Of a stretch of 20,999 nucleotides of DNA, positions 15,172 to 20,999 are shown one piece after another. The stretch is taken from positions 1-20,999 of the forward strand of contig AUXH01000337.1 of assembly GCA_000482145.1 (NCBI GenBank), written 5' to 3'. The position numbers and the translations under genes were made by a program. This stretch comes from Strigomonas culicis. Taxonomy: Eukaryota > Euglenozoa > Kinetoplastea > Trypanosomatida > Trypanosomatidae. Position 1 is the first letter of the stretch. Every line of letters begins with the position of its first letter. The notes under the pieces were generated by a model. The model was not told the origin of the DNA, ran no database searches, and saw nothing but the letters and a program-made list of their open reading frames with translations.

Positions 15172-15205
15172 CTCGGGTGGTAGGAGGGGAGAGGAAAGAA
15201 GGTGG
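15172..15205 (-). promoter_or_regulatory. Predicted spliced-leader trans-splice acceptor for the RPAP1-like gene
   Basis: On the minus strand a C/T-rich tract (CCACCTTCTTTCCTCTCCCC and on to CCACCCG) ends at the first AG, 15173-15172. The predicted 5' UTR is about 41 bases and supports the ATG at 15131. Confidence 0.65.
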
Positions 15206-15561
15206 AGTTGGGCAACATAGGCATTAATAAAAATAAAAAGAAGAAATGATGCATACTGTAAAAGAAAAAGAAAAGGCGAAAAAATCGCGCAGTATGGAGA
15301 ACAGTTTATTATAGGATTAGCGTTATACGATCAACGTTGTCTGCACACAGCAACATAATGGAATGAATACAACAACGAAAAGGGGGTGAAGAAAAAAAGA
15401 GAAAGAAGAGTTATATATATTCAAACGTCGTTCGCTGCCATCACGTGTGTGTTTAATATGGAAATAAAATGAATGCTCTCCATTACACAGCTACTTGCCC
15501 AAATACATGAGGTGATCCGTACCTCAAACAACAAGAAATAAAAAAAACAAAACAGAAATAG

Positions 15562-15590
15562 AAATAAACAAATAAATAAACGAACGAAAC
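15562..15590. repeat. (AAAT/AAAC)n imperfect tetranucleotide repeat
   Basis: Imperfect AAAT, AAAC and CGAA units sit about 25 bases beyond the TAG stop of the 15614-18637 gene, at the start of its 3' UTR. Confidence 0.8.
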
Positions 15591-15613
15591 ACTAAGGAGA
15601 AAAGATGGTTGTA

Positions 15614-18600
15614 CTATTGGCTTGGAAGTCGTCTCCAGTCCCACGTATAATCCCCCGCGTCCTGATGCTGCTGCTGCTGCTGCGGTGGCGGCGGCGGATG
15701 CTGAGGATACTGTGGATACGCCGCGTACGGTGGTGGTGGCGGCTGCGGCATCGCGGCGGCGGGTGGCCGCAACGAGCGTGAGTGCGTCACCTTCACCGAT
15801 ATCCCTCCCATGTCCCCTCCGTCATACGGAGAGGGCGGCTGGAAGCTTGGCGTGGGCTGCCACCCGCCGTGCTGCGCCCCCAGCACCGGCCGGTGCGTGT
15901 TGGGCGAACGCGGCAGCGGTGGCTGCTGCTGCTGCTGCTGTGGGGTGTAAGAAGGGTACGTGGGGCCCCCTGGCGCTGCTGTAGAAGGGTACGTGGGGCC
16001 GCCGGTGGCGGTGGTCGGCGTGCCGCCGGTGGGGTGCCGCGCGCCGCCGCTGCGGGTGCTGGCGGCCGTGGGGGTGTGGAGGCCGTGCGAGGGCGCCGGG
16101 CTGCCGCCGGGCCGCGACGTGGTCTCGACGCCGTAGGCGTAGCTATAGATGTTCTGCATCCACCGCCGCGCGGCGTCGAGGGCGGTGGAGGTGACGCGGC
16201 TCGTGAGGTACGGCGCGGGCTCCGCTGTCGGACCGGTGCTTGCTGCTGCCGCCGCCGCCGCCGCTGTGGTGGTGGTGGGAGTGGGGGTGGCGTCCGGCAG
16301 CTTGCCCGGCGTGGGGGTGGCGGTGGCGGCCGGGGCCGCCGCGCTCGGCAGCAGCGAGAAGAGCGCGCTCGCGATGGAGGCCGGCACGCGCACGGCGGGC
16401 TTGGCGGCGGGCGCCGGCGAGGCGGAGGCCGCGGCGTCCGTCAGCCGGCCCGTGGATGGCGACGCGGTCAGGCCGCGGCCCGGCGCGAGCTCCGCCGCCT
16501 CCGCCGCCGCTGCGGCGCCCTTCGCAGACTCCGCCGCCTTCTCGGCCATCGGCAACGCGGCGCTGCGCTTCTTGTTGGGATTCGCAAAGTTCGGCACCGT
16601 GCCGTGGTAGAAGGCGGTGCCATCCCGCTCGAAGCGGTACACGTAGAAGATGCCGACGTGTTCATGCACGCGGCGCAGCGACGGGTCGGCCGCCATCGCG
16701 GCGGCCTCCTCCGCGGTCGGCGGCGGCAAGGAGTAGTCCTCCTCCTCCTCCTCCTCCAGTACCTCGTCGGCGGCCACGAGGCGCGTCACCCACGCGGGGT
16801 CGGTCGGCGGTGCCTCGCGCGCCTGCTTACAGTAGGGCCGCATCGCCGCGAGCACGACGCCCTCGAGCGGAATGGCGTGGTCCGCGAACCACACAAGCCG
16901 CTCCGCGTCGAAGCGCAGGATGTCGCCCTCGTCGAAGCCCGGCAGCACGTCCGTGCCGACCACGTACACGTCGCGCGGGTGGATCGTCACGAGCTGCCCC
17001 GGCATCGGCAGCGGCGGCGGGTGCGTGCGGTCGACGAGCCCCCGGTAGCGCCAGTAGCCCTCGTCCTCGCTGGGCAGCGGCGTCACGCGCTCGTGCATCA
17101 CCTCTGGCCGCTCCGCGAGGGACCAGCAGAGCCGCTCCGCCAGGTCGCGCGAGATGCGGCCGTGCAGCATCAGGTCCGACGTGATCCACATCTCCATCTC
17201 GTCCGTCACGTTCTGGCCGCCGCCGCGGTCGAGCGCGGCGAGGCCGCCGCTGCTGTGGTTCTCCATCATGGAGCCGGGGCCGCGCGCGCCGGTCACGCTC
17301 GGCCGCAGCCCGGTGCCGCCCACGCTGCTGCCGCCGGCGAAGCTGCTGTTCATGCTCGCGTTGGACGTCGGCGTCTCCTTCAGCACGCCGAGGTGGCCCC
17401 ACCGGCATTTCATCTCGAACATGAAGGACAGGATCGGGATGTTCGTCAGCAGGCTGGAGAAGCTGAAGGTCTCCATGGGCGGCAGCGGGAAGCCGGGCAT
17501 GAGCGGCGAAACGGGCGGCGCGCCGCCGCCGTACGGGGGCGGCGCGCCGGGCGCCCCCCAGGCGCCGCAGGCCTCGCCCGGCGCCGGCGGGCGCGGGATG
17601 ACCCCCGCCTGGATGAGCTGGAAGTAGTACGTGCTGGCCGCGATGTGCGTCACGCGGCCGAGGTTCTGCTCCCCGGCCGACTTGGTCAGGAACACCATCG
17701 CGGCCAGCGGCGCCGCGACGGGCGGCGGCAGCGTCCACGACCGCGGGCCGCCGCCCTTGCCGCCGCCGCGCATGAGGCGGGGTCCGTCGCCCGGCGCCGC
17801 GTGGGGGCTGCGCGCGCTGCTGCCCTGGCTGCTGCCGAGGGAGTACGGGTCATGCGAAAAGCGGCCGCGGCTCGTCGGCGACGTCGGCGTGCGGCTGAGG
17901 CTGTGCGGCGGCGCCTGGCTCGCGATGGCCTCCACCTCCTCCTCCATCGAGACGAACCCGAAGCAGCCGACGACGTTGATGATGGAGCCGAAGAGATAGA
18001 CCCCGTTCTCCGTGATCATCTGCTGCATGCTGCCCGCCTGCTGGCCGGCGGAGGTCCCCGCGATCTTGCTCGGGTCGTAGCGGAAGGCGACCGCGCAGAG
18101 GATGGGCAGCACGCGGCGCCGGTGGCGATCCGCCGCCTGCGGCGGGTACGTCTGCGAGTGCTGGTACGCCTCCCGCATCTCCGCGTCCGTGTCGAAGAGC
18201 GCCTCCTCGACGCGGTCGATCACGCCGCGGTAGAGCGCCTCGCGCGAGGGGTAGCCGTCGTCGTCAGCGTCCTCCGGCGCGTCCTCCGGCGCGAGCTCGG
18301 AGGGGGAGTCGGCACCCCCGCGCGGGGCGGCGGCGGCGCGGTCCCGCCGGCGCCGCGCGGCGAGCTCCTCGCCCTCCCCCGCGCCGAGGTACGACTGAGC
18401 GTAGTTGGGGATGCGGCTGAGGTCGCCGGGGTCGCCGGGGCGCCTAAAGTAGTAGTTCACCGCCGCGTCGCAGCGCACCTTGTGGAACTGCACGAAGAGC
18501 GGACAGTCGGGGGAGGGAAAGAACTCCTTTGTGAGCGGGATGAGCACGATATCCTGCTTCTTGATGGTGCCGCCGCTGCCCTGCTGGACGGAGAAGAGCC

Positions 18601-18637
18601 CGCGGCGGTGCGTCTCGCGACTCGGCACGGCGCCCAT
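15614..18637 (-). CDS. MG-family protein B, 1007 residues, putative N-myristoylated protein
   Basis: The open frame extends upstream to 18703 but only from a GTG; the first ATG, at 18637, gives MGAVPSR, nearly identical to the start at 4142, so that start is chosen. TAG stop. Blocks shared with the proteins at 1-1661 and 2289-4142 are: LIPLTKEFFPSPDCPLFVQF (32-51), FRRPGD (64-69), EALYRGV with ALFDTDAEMREAY (134-158), VLPILCAVAF (176-185), VYLFG...VVGCFGFV (213-229), VFLTKSAGEQNLGR (315-328), FSSLLTNIPILSFMFEM (393-409), then an AP-x-D-P-AWVT block and an FYHGTVPN block. Inserts absent from the 617-residue paralogue are an acidic stretch (113-127), a Ser/Thr-Pro stretch (244-285) with likely phosphosites, Pro/Gly loops and a Glu run. 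The last third is a Pro/Gln/Ala-rich disordered tail ending in YTWDWRR. No membrane helix or enzyme motif was seen. Function is unknown. Confidence 0.9.
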   Translation of the reverse strand: MGAVPSRETHRRGLFSVQQGSGGTIKKQDIVLIPLTKEFFPSPDCPLFVQFHKVRCDAAVNYYFRRPGDPGDLSRIPNYAQSYLGAGEGEELAARRRRDRAAAAPRGGADSPSELAPEDAPEDADDDGYPSREALYRGVIDRVEEALFDTDAEMREAYQHSQTYPPQAADRHRRRVLPILCAVAFRYDPSKIAGTSAGQQAGSMQQMITENGVYLFGSIINVVGCFGFVSMEEEVEAIASQAPPHSLSRTPTSPTSRGRFSHDPYSLGSSQGSSARSPHAAPGDGPRLMRGGGKGGGPRSWTLPPPVAAPLAAMVFLTKSAGEQNLGRVTHIAASTYYFQLIQAGVIPRPPAPGEACGAWGAPGAPPPYGGGAPPVSPLMPGFPLPPMETFSFSSLLTNIPILSFMFEMKCRWGHLGVLKETPTSNASMNSSFAGGSSVGGTGLRPSVTGARGPGSMMENHSSGGLAALDRGGGQNVTDEMEMWITSDLMLHGRISRDLAERLCWSLAERPEVMHERVTPLPSEDEGYWRYRGLVDRTHPPPLPMPGQLVTIHPRDVYVVGTDVLPGFDEGDILRFDAERLVWFADHAIPLEGVVLAAMRPYCKQAREAPPTDPAWVTRLVAADEVLEEEEEEDYSLPPPTAEEAAAMAADPSLRRVHEHVGIFYVYRFERDGTAFYHGTVPNFANPNKKRSAALPMAEKAAESAKGAAAAAEAAELAPGRGLTASPSTGRLTDAAASASPAPAAKPAVRVPASIASALFSLLPSAAAPAATATPTPGKLPDATPTPTTTTAAAAAAAASTGPTAEPAPYLTSRVTSTALDAARRWMQNIYSYAYGVETTSRPGGSPAPSHGLHTPTAASTRSGGARHPTGGTPTTATGGPTYPSTAAPGGPTYPSYTPQQQQQQPPLPRSPNTHRPVLGAQHGGWQPTPSFQPPSPYDGGDMGGISVKVTHSRSLRPPAAAMPQPPPPPYAAYPQYPQHPPPPPQQQQQHQDAGDYTWDWRRLPSQ

Positions 18638-18755
18638 GCGGATGGGTTCGGTGGGGAGAGGGGAGAGAGCAGAGAGCGATAGAGAAGTGGCGGAGAGAGG
18701 CACACGCGCCGGTGCGGTCAGGCAGACAGAAGGAGCTGTAAGTGCTGAGAGTATC

Positions 18756-18792
18756 CTTCAACAAGTCCAAAGGAAAAAGAGGGAAAAAAAAG
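18756..18792 (-). promoter_or_regulatory. Predicted spliced-leader trans-splice acceptor for protein B
   Basis: On the minus strand a T/C tract (TTTTTTTTCCCTCTTTTTCC) is followed by TTTGGACTTGTTGAAG, with the first AG at 18757-18756. The predicted 5' UTR is about 119 bases and contains another C/T-rich stretch just before the ATG. It includes the GTG-started extension of the frame, which supports ATG 18637 as the true start. Confidence 0.55.
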
Positions 18793-18817
18793 TAAGAGAT
18801 TTAAAAAAAAATCTGTT

Positions 18818-18839
18818 TTATTATTATTATTATTATTAT
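18818..18839. repeat. (TTA)7 microsatellite
   Basis: Seven tandem TTA units follow a run of A residues in the gap upstream of the 15614-18637 gene, close to its splice signal. Confidence 0.95.
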
Positions 18840-19629
18840 GACGATGACGCTTAACTATTTCTTTTTTATTTATATAACGTTCACACTCGTGCTGGCACTT
18901 CTGTGCGGAACAGAGAAGGAGCAAAGAGAAGAAAAGGAAGAGAAACTGCCAACCTGCAGTTCGTGTTACGGTCAACTAATCTTGCCAGTGTGAAGGTAAC
19001 TGTGTGTACGAGACAGAGAGAGGGAGAGACGAAAGGAAAGACAGGAGATGGAAAGCAGCAAACAAAAAAAAAAGCTGATGCCATACCAAAGAAAAGAAGC
19101 GGGCAAGAAGATGAAAAAAAACAAAAAAAAGATAGGGAAGGCCATTTTTATGTGCAATAGCAAATCGAGCAATTAATTTAGGGATTATTTGTACTCAGTG
19201 CTTTCTTCAGAACTGCAAAAAAAAAAATGAGGGAAATAAAAAAGAAAACGCCATACATAACTCATGTTGACGAGTCGCATCATCAAATAATAATAGCAAT
19301 AGCTATTAAATTATAAAATGTGTAGTAAAAAGGAGGAAAAATAAGGGCATACATATATCGATTCAGAGAGAGACAAAGAGGGAAAAAAAACAGAAATAAT
19401 ATTTAAAAATAGTTCAACCAAGCGTTTTTATTTGCCTGCAAAATATGATTGATTTACTTCTTTAATTAGTTCTTTGTTACTTATTTCCTTCTTTTTTTTT
19501 TGGATTAGTGTCTCTGTTTTGCCCTGCGTATGCCTCCACCACAACAGCAAACAAAAAAAAAAGAGAGAAGAGAAAAAAAAATGCTGTAATTAAATAATTA
19601 TCATATAAACCTGCGAAGTACGATGCTAC

Positions 19630-19648
19630 AAAAAAAAAAAAAAAAAAA
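19630..19648. repeat. A19 homopolymer (U19 in the transcript)
   Basis: Nineteen consecutive A residues on the plus strand, about 100 bases beyond the stop codon of the 19745-20999 gene. In the minus-strand transcript this is a U19 run in the predicted 3' UTR, or possibly a pyrimidine tract not used for splicing. Confidence 0.95.
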
Positions 19649-19744
19649 GGTTACCCCAAAAGAAAAGAACGTCTCGACGGTGGAAGAAGAGCAAAGAAAA
19701 CAAAAGAAAAAAGGTAAGACATGCCGCAACGACAGACGCCGTCT

Positions 19745-20999
19745 CTAATCCTCGTGCTCGAAGTCGTCCGCCGCGGCGATGCTGGCATTCCGCCAGTCCC
19801 AGCGGAACTTGGCCCCCGTCTTGTCCACGCGCCGCACTGTGTTGGTCGTGATGCTGCCGGTGTCGCCGCTGTGGGTGCTGCTGGCCGCGAGCGCCGCCGT
19901 CAGCCCCGCGGCGACCCCCCGTGTGGAGGCCCGCCGCTCCACCGTCTCCACACCGCCGCCGCCGCCCGCGGAGATGCTCGCCGCGCGGAAGCTCTCGTGG
20001 CTCATTGCGACGCGGACGGCGTCGCTGCTGCCCGCGGCGTGCTCGTCGCCAAACACCGCGCTGTTCATGGTCCCGTGCCGCACATGCACCGTCATGTTGC
20101 CGTTAGAAATGTGGCTGGTGGAGGGCGTCCGCATGTGGAAGTGCAACCCATTCTGGAAGTTCATGCTGGTCGTTGTTGTCGTCGGCGTGCTCATGCCGTC
20201 AGGGTTGAAGTACAGGTGCGGCGACTGCGCCAGCGTGTCCATCGTCGCCCCGGCCGCCGCCGCGCCGTGGGACCCGTTCGCCGACATCCCCTGGCCCTGC
20301 ACAACCGGCATGCTGGTCACGCTCTCGCTCTGCGCCGCCGCCTCGCCGGGCACCACCGCCGAGAACTGCGGCAGCGGGAGGGTCTCCGACGCGTCCGGCG
20401 GCTGCATCGGCGCGCCGGCCGTGGCGGACGGGGCCGCCGCAGTGGCACTGCCGTGCATGTGCAGGCTCGCACCGCCGCAGTGCTGCCGCCGCGCGTTCGT
20501 CCATGGTGTCTGCTGCGGAGGGGGTGGGGCCTGCTGCTGCCCGCCGCCGTAGCCGTAGTGGTGGTCGAACGGCGGCGCCGGCCATCCCGGCGGCGCCGCC
20601 GGCGCGTTGTAGCTGCCGCTCATGGGCGCCATGGTGTGCATCGGCGGTGGCATGGCCGGCGCAAAGCCGCTCCCCATCGGCGGCCCGTAGAACGCCATCG
20701 CCGGCGGCGGGGCGTGCGGCTGCGGTGGCACGTACCCCACGCCCGGCGCGGGGCCCGGGTGGTAGGTCGTGGCGCTCGGCTTGGCGGACGCCACCGTCCA
20801 GGTGGGGGGCGGCGCGCCCGCGGCCGCGGCCGCGGCGGCGGTTTTACTGCGCGGCACCGCGAGCAGGAAGCTGCGCGCCGCCGGGACAGGGTCCGTGACG
20901 GGGCTGGGGGGGCAGAGCGGCAGGGGCGGCTGCGGCGTCGGCGCGCTGGGCTTTGCCGCCGGCGCCGGCGCGGGGCGGGCGGGGTCGGTGCGTCCGCCA
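19745..20999 (-). CDS. Low-complexity protein A with C-terminal WDWR tail (5' end outside window)
   Basis: The frame is open from the window edge to the TAG at 19745-19747, about 417 residues. No ATG marks a convincing start; a GTG at 20857 is internal, because coding-type sequence continues upstream in frame, so the gene begins outside the window. The visible part is Pro/Ala/Gly-rich, with Met/His-rich and GYGGGQQQ stretches, and is probably disordered. Towards the end there are strand-like pieces, NMTVHVRHGT and DAVRVAMSHESFR, and the protein finishes with KFRWDWRNAS and an acidic DDFEHED tail. The WDWR tail and the V-[RK]-V...S-[FL]-R piece resemble the end of the protein at 15614-18637 (VKVTHSRSLR, then YTWDWRR), so this may be the C-terminal half of another family member. 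The conserved N-terminal blocks are not visible here, so membership is tentative. Confidence 0.75.
   Translation of the reverse strand, partial: GGRTDPARPAPAPAAKPSAPTPQPPLPLCPPSPVTDPVPAARSFLLAVPRSKTAAAAAAAGAPPPTWTVASAKPSATTYHPGPAPGVGYVPPQPHAPPPAMAFYGPPMGSGFAPAMPPPMHTMAPMSGSYNAPAAPPGWPAPPFDHHYGYGGGQQQAPPPPQQTPWTNARRQHCGGASLHMHGSATAAAPSATAGAPMQPPDASETLPLPQFSAVVPGEAAAQSESVTSMPVVQGQGMSANGSHGAAAAGATMDTLAQSPHLYFNPDGMSTPTTTTTSMNFQNGLHFHMRTPSTSHISNGNMTVHVRHGTMNSAVFGDEHAAGSSDAVRVAMSHESFRAASISAGGGGGVETVERRASTRGVAAGLTAALAASSTHSGDTGSITTNTVRRVDKTGAKFRWDWRNASIAAADDFEHED

Larger units (their letters stand above)
15132..15613. other. AT-rich intergenic region (3' UTR of protein B, 5' UTR of RPAP1-like gene)
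   Basis: This 482-base AT-rich gap holds the splice signal for the RPAP1-like gene at its low end and an AAAT/AAAC-type tetranucleotide run next to the stop codon of the 15614-18637 gene. Nothing else was recognised. Confidence 0.7.
18638..19744. other. Long AT-rich intergenic region (3' UTR of protein A, 5' UTR of protein B)
   Basis: At 1107 bases this is about twice the length of the other gaps. It holds the splice signal for the downstream gene, a TTA microsatellite, many A runs (U runs in the minus-strand transcript) including one of 19 bases, and no ORF of coding-like composition. A long U-rich 3' UTR is the likely content. Confidence 0.7.

Noticed and set aside
15782..18682. 966-codon open frame on the plus strand
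   Set aside because: It lies fully antisense to the MGAVPSR gene, is Arg/Gly/Ala low-complexity, and owes its length to GC-rich DNA lacking stop codons. The minus frame carries the conserved blocks.
18638..18703. Upstream extension of protein B from a GTG
   Set aside because: GTG is not expected as a start here. The extension lies in the C/T-rich leader after the splice acceptor, and the ATG at 18637 gives an N-terminus nearly identical to that of its paralogue.
20855..20857. GTG at 20857 as the start of the 19745-20999 gene
   Set aside because: The frame stays open with coding-type composition to the window edge, so this is an internal Val codon.
1..20999. Bacterial (symbiont or contaminant) origin because of high GC
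   Set aside because: No ribosome binding sites or tight operon overlaps, AT-rich gaps with spliced-leader-type signals, an ABCC transporter with both halves in one chain, and CAP-Gly-like and RPAP1-like features are all eukaryotic.

Overview
The window looks like part of a kinetoplastid (trypanosomatid-type) nuclear chromosome. All seven recognisable genes lie on the minus strand, none has an intron, and the gaps between them are A/T-rich. Upstream of six of the seven start codons a pyrimidine tract is followed by a first AG, as expected for spliced-leader trans-splicing; the seventh start lies outside the window. Coding DNA is extremely GC-rich and gaps are AT-rich. TAA, TAG and TGA all end genes, so the standard code fits. 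The species cannot be named from this sequence. The whole window appears to be one stretch of a polycistronic unit read from high to low coordinates.

In transcription order the genes are: (1) 19745-20999, 5' end outside the window, a Pro/Gly/His-rich low-complexity protein ending in a short WDWR tail; (2) 15614-18637, a 1007-residue protein starting MGAVPSR; (3) 11892-15131, a 1079-residue helical-repeat protein whose N-terminus resembles the RPAP1/Rba50/MINIYO family; (4) 10022-11698, a 558-residue protein, probably mitochondrial, with an aldehyde dehydrogenase-like layout but no recognisable catalytic cysteine; (5) 4710-9569, a 1619-residue ABCC/MRP-type ABC transporter; (6) 2289-4142, a 617-residue protein starting MGAAPSR; (7) 1-1661, 3' end outside the window, starting MGLTPSH.

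Two things stand out. First, the ABC transporter carries, between its N-terminal lasso region and the first membrane helix, about 85 residues that read like a CAP-Gly domain, a fold that binds microtubules or C-terminal EEY/F peptides. I know of no described ABC transporter with this arrangement. Second, genes 2, 6 and 7 are divergent paralogues: each has a possible N-myristoylation start (Met-Gly) followed by the same ordered series of conserved blocks. Genes 2 and 6 also end in an aromatic [YF]-x-W-[DN]-W tail, and gene 1 shares that tail. I do not recognise this family. Its members sit in two adjacent pairs flanking the other three genes.

No tRNA, rRNA, mobile element, CRISPR array or strand-switch region was seen. 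The gaps hold splice acceptors, simple repeats and homopolymer runs. How the genes work together cannot be read from the sequence; co-transcription in these organisms does not imply shared function.
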